A DNA stretch of 64,000 nucleotides from Aneurinibacillus sp. REN35 (GCF_041379945.2 NZ_JBFTXJ020000003.1:124001-188000), one strand, 5' to 3'. Shown: positions 8,855 to 18,178, counted from the stretch's first letter. The notes: generated from the sequence alone by a model not told the origin. Made by a program: numbers and translations.

Positions 8855-8885
8855 AACCAGGCAGGAGCATCTCCTGCCTGGTTTT
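8853..8885. terminator. bidirectional terminator between LOV phosphatase and STAS genes
   Basis: AAAACCAGGCAGGAG and CTCCTGCCTGGTTTT form a 15-bp stem with a 3-base loop, directly at the stop of the phosphatase gene. Confidence 0.92.
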
Positions 8886-8886
8886 A

Positions 8887-9186
8887 TTATGCGATTTCTA
8901 CAAGTGTATCAAGTTTACAAATCTGTAGGATATTTTTTACGGGAAGAGAGCTGTTAATCATTCGGATTTGATAGTGAGAGATCAGCGGATGAATCCAACT
9001 GATCAGAAATCCTACACCAGTACTATCGATAAACCGTACGTGAGCAAGATCAATCACAAGCTGGTTTGGCTGTTCGGGTAAGACAAATTCCCGAACTTTT
9101 GTCTCTATTTGTCTTACCGTTTCAAAATTGATATCTTCATGAAACGTACATACGATTTGTTTATTTTGCACATCACAAGTAATCAT
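8887..9186 (-). CDS. STAS-domain anti-anti-sigma factor (RsbV/SpoIIAA-like)
   Basis: A 99-residue single STAS domain. The signature VIDLAHVRFIDSTGVGFL holds the conserved phospho-acceptor serine at residue 55 (DSTG). In this family, phosphorylation by an RsbW-type kinase inactivates the protein and a PP2C phosphatase reactivates it. The kinase gene lies just upstream on the same strand (35-base gap) and the LOV phosphatase converges on it. All three parts of a partner switch are therefore encoded side by side, although the final target sigma factor or other effector is not in the window. Confidence 0.92.
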   Translation of the reverse strand: MITCDVQNKQIVCTFHEDINFETVRQIETKVREFVLPEQPNQLVIDLAHVRFIDSTGVGFLISWIHPLISHYQIRMINSSLPVKNILQICKLDTLVEIA

Positions 9187-9220
9187 TGGATTCTCCCCTT
9201 TTTCGATTTCAAAACGTTAG

Positions 9221-9625
9221 CTAATGACGATCAAATGTTATATGCGCCGTTTTGCCATCTTCTTTATACGTAAAAGATTTGCTTATACTCTTGATAATGT
9301 ATAAGCCGCGCCCCCGTACTTGGTCGGGAGAAGGCAGAGCAGATGCAAGATATTTTTGCCAATCGAAGGTTGCGCCTTGGTTTGTAATTTCTAGCACGAT
9401 CTCATCCTCTGTCCACATAACAGTAACTTGTGTATGGCATGTAGAAGCAGCACACGGATTGTGATCTGCGATATTAGCAAGAATCTCCCATATACAGAGA
9501 TGGAAGGAATAGTGCAGCATACAGCCTTCTGATAAGGAGATATACTCTTGAACATCGTGTAAAATTAGCTCTGCGTATTCTTTAACGCGCTCTCTTGTTA
9601 CGGTATCAAACTCATAGCTTAGCAT
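9221..9625 (-). CDS. RsbW-like serine kinase / anti-sigma factor (HATPase)
   Basis: A 134-residue GHKL ATPase domain. The N box WEILANIADHN (E47, N51) and the glycine-rich RGRGLYIIKS (104-113) are intact. The G1 position reads ITNQGATFDW, so the usual adenine-binding aspartate is asparagine (N82); nucleotide binding may be altered. Proteins of this type phosphorylate a STAS partner and bind a sigma factor. It overlaps the upstream 105-residue gene by 14 bases (probable translational coupling) and precedes the STAS gene, as expected for a partner-switching operon. Confidence 0.88.
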   Translation of the reverse strand: MLSYEFDTVTRERVKEYAELILHDVQEYISLSEGCMLHYSFHLCIWEILANIADHNPCAASTCHTQVTVMWTEDEIVLEITNQGATFDWQKYLASALPSPDQVRGRGLYIIKSISKSFTYKEDGKTAHITFDRH

Positions 9626-9929
9626 GCTGAGCCTGTTCCACTAATCGTTTTAAGTAAGGATGCTTGTATTCATCTTGATGCTCAAGCCGATAGAGCTGAC
9701 TCCAGAGAGAATTATACGTAGATCTTACTGCGGACGGAACAATATCTCCAAAAAAGTATTGAAGGTGGAGCAGGCGCCATTTCACGTAATTCCTGTGTTC
9801 ATTTGTGTTGTCTGTCTGGCCGATATCAATGCGGATAATTTGTTCATTCGCTTCATGGAGCAGCGTATCCACCATTTCTTCGAGCGATGAAAAATCCCGT
9901 TTTTCAAAAGAAAATTTGTTTGTAGTCAT
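9612..9929 (-). CDS. unknown 105-residue protein between hemAT and the kinase
   Basis: I do not recognise this family. The start is ATG at 9929 behind AGGTGGG; a GTG 12 bases further up would overlap that site. The product is soluble and mostly helical, with VKWRLLHLQYFFGDIVPSAVR in the centre and a charged C-terminus (HPYLKRLVEQAQ). It lies 44 bases downstream of the globin sensor and overlaps the kinase gene by 14 bases, so it is probably part of the same signalling operon. It could be a modulator linking oxygen sensing to the kinase; this is inference from position only. Confidence 0.7.
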   Translation of the reverse strand: MTTNKFSFEKRDFSSLEEMVDTLLHEANEQIIRIDIGQTDNTNEHRNYVKWRLLHLQYFFGDIVPSAVRSTYNSLWSQLYRLEHQDEYKHPYLKRLVEQAQHAKL

Positions 9930-9973
9930 CTCGTGTCCCACCTATGCCCCGTATTTCTTTATCTATGCGAGCG

Positions 9974-11359
9974 TTACTTTTTAATATTGAATTTGTCATT
10001 TAGTTGGTTGCTTAGCATGCTTAACTCTTCCGCCATCTGGGCAACCTGCTCTGATGCAGTAGAAATCTCGGTGAATGTCTGCTGGAAATCGAGAATATAG
10101 CTGCTAACGTTTGTGATTTTGTCGCTGTTGGCACGCACCTGGATAGAAGAAGTGTCCATAATATTCATAATAGCTGTATTGATGTCTCGGAAACGGCTGG
10201 TTTGTTTAGCAATTTGCTCGAATGAATCTTCAAATGAGCTAACATTGTTTTGTACCATGGAGATTTGCTCATGAATATGCTCAAGCGCTGCTTGCGTCTG
10301 CATGGCCAAGTTGCGTACTTCCTTTGCTACCACAGTAAAACCTCGTCCGTGCTCTCCTGCCCGCGCGGCCTCAATGCTGGCATTGAGGGACAAGACATTT
10401 GTTTTATTGGAGATCGCATGGATGACTTGCACAATTTCCCCGATTTTATTTGCACTTTCGATCAATTCCTTGGACTTGTCACGTGTCTCATCCATAATCG
10501 CTACGATACGGTCGATTTCGTTGAGTGCAGAAGCAATTTCGCTTTTGCCTTCCTCTACATCGTTTACCATTTGCTTTGAGCTCTCTTGGATATCGCGGGT
10601 GCCGTCAAGCATCTGAACGACGTGTGATTCTTTCTCGCCAATCGAAGCGCTCGTTTCTTCAGCAGTAGCTACAAGCATGGCGGATGATTCATTGAGTCGG
10701 TGCTGGATGCGTTCGATTTCATTGAGTCGCATCATAGATGACGTATAGGAATCAATATAGGTAGCGATGGCGATTTGCATGTCAAAGGAGCAAAGTCGCT
10801 GGAACGAAGAAAAGGCATCACGTGCTTCGATATCGGATTTCATCTCCCGAAGCAGCACTGCCAGTACTTCATTTTGAATGAGTGTATATGCCCCGATGTA
10901 CCATTCTGGAAAGAGGTTGATACGGTTATGGACGCTGCCGATAATCTTCCGGCGCACAATATAATCCTGTCCGATCTCTCCAGACACCATATCCATTAGA
11001 TAACTTTCAAGCGTCTGCCGTAGTTTGTCTACGGAACTGTGGTTATTGATAATAGACATAAGGGCTGGGACTTGCGCCAATTGACCGTAGAAGGCATGCA
11101 CAATATCAGCCACGTATTTTTCAAAAATCGGACGAATGGAAACAAGCTGCTGGAGGTCTTGTTCGGTTAGGCCGACGAACTTTGCTTTGGATGCTTCTGT
11201 GCTGTTCATTATCTCTTGGTAATATTGGGATACCTTTGTTGATACAGCCTTGGGTTTTGCGTCTTGTTGTTGAGTCGGCTCTGCTTTTTTTGTTCCTTTA
11301 AATAAGCCTAATGCTCCTCTTTCATTACCGAGCAGATGTTTAAATGGGCATCCCGTCAT
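9974..11359 (-). CDS. hemAT: HemAT-like globin-coupled aerotaxis transducer
   Basis: A 461-residue soluble heme sensor. A globin domain occupies about residues 45-205, with a candidate proximal heme histidine at H144 ([14 protein letters not shown]) and distal tyrosine at Y91 (HAFYGQL), the arrangement of Bacillus HemAT. The C-terminal half is a methyl-accepting signalling domain with the hairpin tip [30 protein letters not shown], slightly divergent from the usual [21 protein letters not shown]. No membrane segments are seen. A 40-residue N-terminal extension with CPFKH is unusual. ATG 11359 follows AAGGAG. It is the first gene of an apparent operon with the partner-switching genes, which suggests oxygen input to that module. 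Confidence 0.93.
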   Translation of the reverse strand: MTGCPFKHLLGNERGALGLFKGTKKAEPTQQQDAKPKAVSTKVSQYYQEIMNSTEASKAKFVGLTEQDLQQLVSIRPIFEKYVADIVHAFYGQLAQVPALMSIINNHSSVDKLRQTLESYLMDMVSGEIGQDYIVRRKIIGSVHNRINLFPEWYIGAYTLIQNEVLAVLLREMKSDIEARDAFSSFQRLCSFDMQIAIATYIDSYTSSMMRLNEIERIQHRLNESSAMLVATAEETSASIGEKESHVVQMLDGTRDIQESSKQMVNDVEEGKSEIASALNEIDRIVAIMDETRDKSKELIESANKIGEIVQVIHAISNKTNVLSLNASIEAARAGEHGRGFTVVAKEVRNLAMQTQAALEHIHEQISMVQNNVSSFEDSFEQIAKQTSRFRDINTAIMNIMDTSSIQVRANSDKITNVSSYILDFQQTFTEISTASEQVAQMAEELSMLSNQLNDKFNIKK

Positions 11360-11542
11360 TGATCTTTCTCCTTTGCATGTAATATGTAAAATCCAGCTGT
11401 AGATGAATGAATAGTTTGGTATAAGATTCTAGAATTATTGTGATTATATCATGATAATCGGCTAAAGACTCATACTTTTATACTAAAAATGCATACATAA
11501 TCTTTACAAATTTTTATTTGAGAAGGACTGTAGTAGCGGTTT

Positions 11543-11569
11543 GTTTTAAAAGACAGCAGAAAGGGGTAG
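11543..11569 (+). promoter_or_regulatory. sigma-B-like promoter of the first YflT-type gene
   Basis: GTTTTA (11543-11548), 15-base spacer, GGGTAG (11564-11569); read with a 14-base spacer the second box is GGGGTA. It lies about 70 bases upstream of a general-stress-type gene. The 11360-11542 region otherwise holds only AT-rich sequence with the divergent hemAT promoter. Confidence 0.55.
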
Positions 11570-11636
11570 AGATATATTGTCATCACCAAACAACACTAAC
11601 TACCACACTATGAAAAACAGAAGGAGGACATAAAAA

Positions 11637-12194
11637 ATGAATGAAGATAAAAAAATTATTGGTGTATTTCATGATCATGATGAAGCCGTACGAGCTATTG
11701 AGACGCTCAAAGAGAGAGGATACCGCTCCGAGGACATCTCTGTTATCGCTAAAGATAGAGACCGTATAGATACGATTGAAGAAGAGACGGATACGAAAGT
11801 AGAGGAAGGATTGGCTGCCGGGGCTACCACAGGTGGCGTACTTGGCGGATTGACGGGCTTGCTGGTTGGCGTTGGAGCTCTGGCTATTCCTGGAATCGGG
11901 CCTATTGTAGCGGCAGGGCCGATTGCGGCAACAATTGGCGGTGCAGTTGTAGGAGCAGGCGCCGGCGGCTTGGTGGGTGCATTGGTTGGTATGGGCATTC
12001 CGGAAGATGAGGCCAAACAGTATGAAGAATACCTAAACAAAGGTGAGATTCTCGTGCTTGTCGATGCCGATGCTGAGCGTGAACATCACGTATACGAGAC
12101 ATTCCGCACGAACAATGCATTGAACTCTCATATGTATGACCCGTATTTGAACAATACTTCGGTACAATCACGTAAGGATGATCCTCTTCTTTAA
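11637..12194 (+). CDS. YflT-family general stress protein, 185 residues
   Basis: The N-terminal region KKIIGVFHDHDEAVRAIETLKERGYRSEDISVIAKD (5-40) is the alpha/beta YflT (heat-induced stress protein) domain. It is followed by a glycine-zipper stretch (about 60-125, rich in GGLTG, VGVGALAIPGIGPI and GAGAGGLVGALVG) that can insert in or associate with membranes, then a short beta segment EILVLVDAD. The family is general-stress induced in Bacillus; biochemical role unknown. RBS GGAGGAC precedes ATG 11637. A paralogue follows at 12308, each with its own sigma-B-like promoter and terminator. Confidence 0.85.
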   Translation: MNEDKKIIGVFHDHDEAVRAIETLKERGYRSEDISVIAKDRDRIDTIEEETDTKVEEGLAAGATTGGVLGGLTGLLVGVGALAIPGIGPIVAAGPIAATIGGAVVGAGAGGLVGALVGMGIPEDEAKQYEEYLNKGEILVLVDADAEREHHVYETFRTNNALNSHMYDPYLNNTSVQSRKDDPLL

Positions 12195-12215
12195 TATAGT
12201 ATAGACAAAGCGTAC

Positions 12216-12246
12216 AAGCTCTCCGTTGTGGAGAGCTTTTTGTTTT
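12216..12246 (+). terminator. terminator between the two YflT-type genes
   Basis: AAGCTCTCC and GGAGAGCTT pair around GTTGT, followed by TTTTGTTTTG. Its T tract overlaps the -35 box of the next promoter. Confidence 0.85.
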
Positions 12247-12267
12247 GCTTGCATTCGTACTGGGTAA
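12242..12267 (+). promoter_or_regulatory. sigma-B-like promoter of the second YflT-type gene
   Basis: GTTTTG (12242-12247), 14-base spacer, GGGTAA (12262-12267). The predicted start near 12275 leaves a short leader with GGAGGA (12295-12300) before ATG 12308. Confidence 0.65.
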
Positions 12268-12307
12268 ATAGAACTAGGATAGAAAAAAGTACATGGAGGA
12301 AAAAGAA

Positions 12308-12811
12308 ATGGCAGAAAAATTGGTTGGTGTATTCAAAACGGAAGCAGCTGCAATTGCAGCACTGCGTGCCTTGCAACAGCTCGGTTATAAAGCAGATGAT
12401 ATTTCACTCATTTCAAAAGACAAAAATGAACAGGCACAAATCAAAACACAGAATAAAAACAATATGGAGCGCGGTCTTATGCTTGGCTCCGTGTCAGGGG
12501 GGGTGTTCGGTGGTGTGGCTGGATTGGTAGCGGGACTTGGTGCGCTAGCGATTCCAGGTATTGGACCTGTAATTGCAGCAGGTCCACTCGTAGGATTATT
12601 TACAGGGGCTGTAACAGGATATCTGGGTGGCAGTATTGTCGGTGCTTTAATTGGGCTTGGGATACCTGAAGAGAAGGCGAAGGAGTACGATACGCACTTA
12701 AAGAACGGGAATATTCTTGTGATTGTCGATGAGGATGCAGGCAACAGTGCGCAGGTGCGTGAAGCGTTTCGTACGTATGGCAGCATAAATGAAGAACCGC
12801 TGGTTGAATAG
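12308..12811 (+). CDS. YflT-family general stress protein, 167 residues
   Basis: A paralogue of the preceding gene, with the YflT fold (KLVGVFKTEAAAIAALRALQQLGYKADDISLISKD, 4-38), a glycine-zipper centre (GGVFGGVAGLVAGLGALAIPGIGPVIAAGP) and the tail ILVIVDEDAG. ATG 12308 is preferred to ATG 12293, because the latter lies inside the ribosome-binding region GGAGGA. The two copies share the block GALAIPGIGP exactly, indicating an old tandem duplication. Regulation by a stress sigma factor is inferred from the promoter element directly upstream. Confidence 0.85.
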   Translation: MAEKLVGVFKTEAAAIAALRALQQLGYKADDISLISKDKNEQAQIKTQNKNNMERGLMLGSVSGGVFGGVAGLVAGLGALAIPGIGPVIAAGPLVGLFTGAVTGYLGGSIVGALIGLGIPEEKAKEYDTHLKNGNILVIVDEDAGNSAQVREAFRTYGSINEEPLVE

Positions 12812-12813
12812 AG

Positions 12814-12836
12814 AAGGAGCGCATCGCGCTCCTTTG
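12814..12836. terminator. bidirectional terminator
   Basis: AAGGAGCGC and GCGCTCCTTT form a tight hairpin with a 3-base loop between the second YflT-type gene and the convergent AEC transporter. Confidence 0.75.
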
Positions 12837-13778
12837 CTATTTGACGAGAAGAGAGAAGCCAAACATCGTCATGATTGGAATGGTTGTCATGGATATGAGG
12901 GTAGAGAATACGGTCATTGTTGCTCCGTATTCTTCATCACGCGAGTACTTAGCGAACAAAATAGATGCCAGGGTGAGAGTAGGCATCGTAGATTGCACGA
13001 TGATAATCTGCGCAACCTCTAACGGCAGGGACAGAAGATGAAGCAGCGATGCTGTAGCTACCGGGAAAACCAGCAATTTCATAATCAGTGGCATGCTAAG
13101 CTGGTGCAGTGTAGATGTCCGTTTCTTTTTAAGCATGGACGGAATCAACATACCAAGATAGAGCATGGCCAACGGCGAAGCAAGGTTGGCTAGTGCTGTC
13201 GTCAAATTCGCTACGCCAGCAGGCGGAGTGATATGTAGCACAGCTGCGAGCATGCCAACAATAATAGCAGCCATTGGAATATTCATCAGCCCTCGTAAGG
13301 AGCGAAATGTAAAACCATTCTCTCCTTGCAACATAATGACACCAAGCGTAAAGATCGTAACATCAAGCCCGGCGTCAAAAATAGCCGCTAGTAGTGCACC
13401 TTCGGGACCGAAGAGAGCGGCGCACAATGGAATGCCGATAAAGCCCGTATTGCCAAGTCCGGAGAGAAGCGCCATCTCCTTCGCTTTGTCAGGCGAAATA
13501 CGCATTGCGCGAGCTGCCAGCCAGCCGAGGAGGACACCAAGACAATTGATAATAATTGAACAAAGAAAGATGAGCAATACCAGGGTAAGAAAGCTTGCAT
13601 CAATCTCGGTGTGAAAAACTCCATTCAAAACAATACAAGGCATGGCAACATTAATAATAATCGTAATAAGCAGCTGCCGTCTCTCCGGCGTAAATGGAAT
13701 CGTACGCGCCAGCAGACTGCCGATAAGAATCATGGCCGCCATCGTTAGAATGGACGACACTACAGTTCCGACTTCCAA
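12837..13778 (-). CDS. AEC-family (auxin efflux carrier-like) transporter
   Basis: A 313-residue membrane protein with about ten spans split into two halves. The conserved NVAMPCIVLNG segment in span 2, SGLGNTGFIGIPL in span 4 and VQSTMPTLTLASILFAKYS near the end are hallmarks of the AEC family, whose bacterial members export malonate, malate or similar acids. The start is TTG 13778 behind GAGGAGAG; there is no nearby ATG in frame. It is monocistronic. Substrate cannot be determined. Confidence 0.85.
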   Translation of the reverse strand: MEVGTVVSSILTMAAMILIGSLLARTIPFTPERRQLLITIIINVAMPCIVLNGVFHTEIDASFLTLVLLIFLCSIIINCLGVLLGWLAARAMRISPDKAKEMALLSGLGNTGFIGIPLCAALFGPEGALLAAIFDAGLDVTIFTLGVIMLQGENGFTFRSLRGLMNIPMAAIIVGMLAAVLHITPPAGVANLTTALANLASPLAMLYLGMLIPSMLKKKRTSTLHQLSMPLIMKLLVFPVATASLLHLLSLPLEVAQIIIVQSTMPTLTLASILFAKYSRDEEYGATMTVFSTLISMTTIPIMTMFGFSLLVK

Positions 13779-13830
13779 CTTCTCTCCTCTCTTTCTCTTA
13801 AGTTATCTATATAGCTTCATCATAATGAAT

Positions 13831-13870
13831 GCGGCCCGCTCTAGCAATAAGAAACAGGCCGCTTTTGTTT
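13831..13870 (+). terminator. terminator-like hairpin, plus orientation
   Basis: GCGGCC (13831-13836) and GGCCGC (13857-13862), followed by TTTTGTTTTG. It lies between two minus-strand genes, and no plus-strand gene ends here. It may block antisense transcription or simply act as a 3-prime stabilising stem. Confidence 0.4.
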
Positions 13871-13883
13871 TGCAATGTATATT

Positions 13884-14597
13884 TTATACACTTTTCATAC
13901 GTTCGTATAGGCCGTTGTAGAAGCGGGCTTCAGAACGCGTAATATAGGCGCCTGCACGATACATATGCTCTAAATCCTGTGATGAAGTGAAACGAGTCAG
14001 CACATTTTTGCATAGTTCATAGTGCCGTGGCTCATGATGGTCTGCATGTACAGTCCAAAACGTCGTATTTAACTTTTGGGACTGATTATAATTGGGATGC
14101 TCTAACCCTTGACCAATTAAGCCCATTACTTTCCCGGCAAAAAGTTCCGAGCCGAAACCGATAGAGGCCATCGCCTCAAGCGATGTGGCATTGCGTAGAA
14201 AAGAAATAAACGTATCTACAGCCTCTTTTGCCGCGGGAGCTACCGGATAATCCGGCACATACTTATCATTTGTTGGCACGTCAGGTGCCGCTGTAATCAT
14301 AAACGAGTGATACAGGCGGGAATGATAGCTTTGCGGATTGCCGCGTCCTCCTTCGTCCCATAGATTATCAACCAGCGGAACCCACCAGTCATCTTCAGGT
14401 TCAACTGCAGCGACAGCCGCACCGAGCACACGCGGGAAGTTACGGCTGTAATAACTGTATTGCAGTGCGAATTCTTTTACCTGTGCAGGTGTCCATGCGC
14501 CAGCCAGCAGAGACTGCATGAATTCGCTTTGAACGATTTCCGTCTCTACGATATCCCAGATTTTTGCTTCAATTTGTTCATAGCTTGTTATTGCCAT
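13884..14597 (-). CDS. heme-oxygenase-like diiron oxidase family protein
   Basis: A 237-residue, all-helical protein of the TenA/PqqC/iron-containing redox enzyme superfamily. Likely metal ligands are E82 and H92 (DEGGRGNPQSYH), E151 (GSELF) and the histidine-rich stretch HADHHEPRH (184-192). Members of this superfamily carry out oxygen-dependent C-N or C-C cleavage or desaturation using two iron atoms. ATG 14597 is preceded by GGAGGT at 7 bases; the longer frame to 14639 overlaps that site. It stands alone, with no partner to suggest a substrate. A second, more canonical member is encoded at 55968. Confidence 0.72.
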   Translation of the reverse strand: MAITSYEQIEAKIWDIVETEIVQSEFMQSLLAGAWTPAQVKEFALQYSYYSRNFPRVLGAAVAAVEPEDDWWVPLVDNLWDEGGRGNPQSYHSRLYHSFMITAAPDVPTNDKYVPDYPVAPAAKEAVDTFISFLRNATSLEAMASIGFGSELFAGKVMGLIGQGLEHPNYNQSQKLNTTFWTVHADHHEPRHYELCKNVLTRFTSSQDLEHMYRAGAYITRSEARFYNGLYERMKSV

Positions 14598-14715
14598 GTA
14601 GCATACCTCCTTTGCATTCCGTTCTCCTAGTTCGTGCAAACCTTTCTATTATACGCATGACTATCAAAAGAAAGTCAATACCGAACTGTCTACCGTAGCA
14701 TAAAAATATTATAAC

Positions 14716-14741
14716 GTTTAACAAGATAGGAAAAAGGGGAA
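14716..14741 (+). promoter_or_regulatory. weak sigma-B-like promoter candidate
   Basis: GTTTAA (14716-14721), 14-base spacer, GGGGAA (14736-14741). The -35 box is perfect but the -10 box has one mismatch to GGGTAA. It lies 50 bases upstream of the esterase start. Confidence 0.35.
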
Positions 14742-14790
14742 CAAAGAGGAAAGACGTTGTTTTACCTTTAAAGAAAGTGGGCTGAATGCT

Positions 14791-15798
14791 GTGCTAGAAG
14801 CGTTTGTTCAACCGATAACGGCCCTGATCTCTGCGATGATTACGACGCCTTTCTCCATACTGGCTGATGCCTTTGCCTCGCACCCTAAGCGGATTGAGAC
14901 GGGGACGCAAAAGCATTATTATCGAAGCAATTTCTCATTCAAAACATATGTGCCAAGCGGATATCATAAAGCGGACTCGCTTCCGCTCGTAGTTATGCTG
15001 CATGGATGCACACAGGATATGGATGATTTCTCGGCAGGTACGGAGATGGATGAGTTGGCGGAGAAGCATAATTTTATCGTACTCTACCCTGAGATGAATA
15101 TACTTGCTAATCCGAAGCGCTGCTGGAATTGGTTTTATGATTATAACCAGCACCGTGGAGTTGGTGAGCCTGCCGTAATTAAAGGCATGGTTGATTTCGT
15201 AAAACACCGCTATCGTGTGATTGAAGATCAGATATATATTGCGGGTCTTTCGGCGGGTGGGTCCATGAGCGTCATTTTGGCGGTAACATATCCTGATGTC
15301 TTCTCTGCTGTCGGTGTGGTAGCAGGTGTCGGATATGGGGCGGCTACGGATATAAGAGAAGGGCTTTCTGTTATGAAGAAGGGTAAGGATGATATAGAGT
15401 CCCGCGCTAAAAAGGCGTATATAGAAATGGGGAAGTATAGAAGGCGGGTACCGCTCCTTATCATTCATGGTGAAGCGGACCGGATAGTAAATCCGGTAAA
15501 CGCCAATCAATTAGCTGAACAATGGCTAATTCTTGCGAATGCAGCACTTTCCGAAGAAGACGAAGATGGGAAACAAGAAAAATCGGTCCATACCACTACA
15601 GGCGAGACGGGCGGAAGAAAGTATACGAAATCAATTTATTATGATGATCACGGTGTACCTGTAGTGGAGAAGTGGCTCGTGTCTGGACTCGGGCATGCTT
15701 GGCCGGGAGGAAGCGCTAACGGTACACATACAGATGCGCGCGGCCCAAAGGCATCTAAGTTATTATGGGATTTTTTTGCAAGCAGCAGATCATGTTAG
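14791..15798 (+). CDS. PHB depolymerase-family esterase
   Basis: A 335-residue alpha/beta hydrolase of the LpqC/PHB-depolymerase type. The oxyanion loop LHGCTQ lies at 70-75, nucleophile S154 in GLSAGGS, probable acid D230 (HGEADRIVNP) and histidine in GLGHAWPGG near the C-terminus. A 30-residue hydrophobic N-terminus (ALISAMITTPFSILADAF) could tether it, but no classical signal peptide is visible. The start is GTG 14791; the ATG just upstream is out of frame and stops at once. It may act on short hydroxyalkanoate esters, which would feed the 3-hydroxybutyrate operon at 2-5.7 kb; that link is inference. Confidence 0.82.
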   Translation: MLEAFVQPITALISAMITTPFSILADAFASHPKRIETGTQKHYYRSNFSFKTYVPSGYHKADSLPLVVMLHGCTQDMDDFSAGTEMDELAEKHNFIVLYPEMNILANPKRCWNWFYDYNQHRGVGEPAVIKGMVDFVKHRYRVIEDQIYIAGLSAGGSMSVILAVTYPDVFSAVGVVAGVGYGAATDIREGLSVMKKGKDDIESRAKKAYIEMGKYRRRVPLLIIHGEADRIVNPVNANQLAEQWLILANAALSEEDEDGKQEKSVHTTTGETGGRKYTKSIYYDDHGVPVVEKWLVSGLGHAWPGGSANGTHTDARGPKASKLLWDFFASSRSC

Positions 15799-15835
15799 CG
15801 ACAGATGCGCGCATGCGTTATAAATCCATGACAGA

Positions 15836-15866
15836 CGGGGATGTTACGTCCCCCTTTGTCTTTTTA
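15836..15866 (+). terminator. probable terminator of the esterase gene
   Basis: GGGGA and TCCCC pair around TGTTACG and are followed by CTTTGTCTTTTT. The stem is short, so confidence is limited. Confidence 0.5.
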
Positions 15867-15928
15867 CATATTATAATGGAAGAATAAACCGGAGAAGAAG
15901 TAGAGCAGACAGGGAGGAGGTGGCTGCT

Positions 15929-16888
15929 ATGTATATTTGCTTTGATGTAGGAGGAACAAATATCAAGGCCGGACTTGTGGATGAATCAGGCATTGTTAGG
16001 GTAAAGCGAAGCGTAGCAACACAAAGCGATCCAGAGCGAGCATTCCAGCAATTCCGTGAACTGCGTGAGGTGCTTTGTGATGAGAGCGGTATCCCACCTG
16101 TGAAGATCCGGGCGGCAGGCATAGGGGTACCTGGGTTTGTTGAGATGGAAACCGGATGGGTGATCCGTGCCGTCAATCTCGGTTGGAGGAATGTTGCCGT
16201 AACGGAGCGAGCATCGTCCGTGCTTGGGGTACCGGTATTTGTAACTAATGATGCCAAAGCTGCAGCGCTTGGAGAGATGTGGAAGGGTGCTGGTAGAGGG
16301 ATGGATAATCTGCTATGTCTAACCATTGGAACCGGCATAGGTGGGGGCGTTATCGCTAACGGACAGATTATTAATGGAATGCATGGATTAGCTGGAGAGA
16401 TTGGTCATTTTCGTGTAAAAATAGATGGTGGACGTATGTGCAATTGTGGAAGAACAGGGTGCCTAGAGACAGAAGCGTCTGCCACTGCCATTGCGTATTA
16501 TGGTGCGCAGGCGGCAGAGCAGCATCCCAAGAGTCTATTAGCTAAGCGTATGAATGAGGCTGGGAGGGTAAGCAGCAGGGACGTAGCGGAAGCGGCACAG
16601 AATGGGGATGCGGCCGCACGTAACGTATTGAAGAATGCGGCGTTTTATCTTGGCTATGCATTGGCAAGCATTTATACGGTGACGGCTCCTTCACGGATTG
16701 TGATTGGAGGAGGCGGATCTGCAGCAGGTGCTGCGCTGTTTGAGCCGATGATCCGCTATTTTTATGAATATATGCTGCCTGATGTAGAAGAGAAACATAT
16801 CATTGTCCCGGCAGCGTTGGGAAATGACGCAGGAATCGTAGGTTTAGCAAAGCTGGCTGATATGAATTTTTCACCTTCGTCGGTATAG
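15929..16888 (+). CDS. glcK: ROK-family glucokinase
   Basis: A 319-residue sugar kinase. It has the ATP phosphate loop DVGGTNIKAGL near the N-terminus (6-16), the substrate GxPG loop (AAGIGVPGFVE), the catalytic VTNDAKAAALGE segment, GTGIGGG, and the ROK zinc motif CNCGRTGCLE. It phosphorylates glucose, feeding glycolysis in the cytoplasm. ATG 15929 lies 8 bases after GGAGGAGG. The next gene, a phosphofructokinase, starts 15 bases downstream, so this pair forms a small glycolytic operon. Confidence 0.9.
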   Translation: MYICFDVGGTNIKAGLVDESGIVRVKRSVATQSDPERAFQQFRELREVLCDESGIPPVKIRAAGIGVPGFVEMETGWVIRAVNLGWRNVAVTERASSVLGVPVFVTNDAKAAALGEMWKGAGRGMDNLLCLTIGTGIGGGVIANGQIINGMHGLAGEIGHFRVKIDGGRMCNCGRTGCLETEASATAIAYYGAQAAEQHPKSLLAKRMNEAGRVSSRDVAEAAQNGDAAARNVLKNAAFYLGYALASIYTVTAPSRIVIGGGGSAAGAALFEPMIRYFYEYMLPDVEEKHIIVPAALGNDAGIVGLAKLADMNFSPSSV

Positions 16889-17869
<981 letters not shown>

Positions 17870-17886
17870 GGAATCGTACAGCGCAC

Positions 17887-17928
17887 AAAAAAGAGCCGCC
17901 CTATTTTTGGGTGGCCCTTTCTCTTTTT
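17887..17928. terminator. bidirectional terminator
   Basis: GCCGCCC and GGGTGGC pair (one G-T) around ATTTTTG, with A- and T-rich flanks on the two sides, between pfkA and the convergent small gene. Confidence 0.75.
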
Positions 17929-18178
17929 ATTCTTCATCTTCAGCTCGTTTAAGCTTTACGTTTGAGTGTTTATCTGCTGCTTGTTCGGCATGCTCTTTTG
18001 TCTCCTGGATAGGGTCTTCAAACTTACCTTCTTTGCGCAGCTCTTCATTTGATTTCAAGTGCTCTACCTGATCGCCCACTTCTTTGGCGGTCTTGAAATC
18101 CGGTACGGCTGTATTTTCAATTGCGTGCTCTTTCTTGTCTTTTTCACTATGGTTTCTGTTGTCATTGTTGTTATTCAA
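17927..18178 (-). CDS. small hydrophilic LEA-like stress protein, 83 residues
   Basis: The product is almost entirely charged or polar, with no hydrophobic core. It has an Asn-rich start, then KEVGDQVEHLKSNEELRKEGK and ETKEHAEQAADKHSN, a pattern like late-embryogenesis-abundant or hydrophilin proteins that protect against desiccation. I do not recognise a specific family. TTG 18178 is the preferred start because GGGAGG sits 9-10 bases away; GTG 18187 overlaps that site. A near-perfect sigma-B-like promoter lies 45-70 bases upstream. Confidence 0.7.
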   Translation of the reverse strand: MNNNNDNRNHSEKDKKEHAIENTAVPDFKTAKEVGDQVEHLKSNEELRKEGKFEDPIQETKEHAEQAADKHSNVKLKRAEDEE

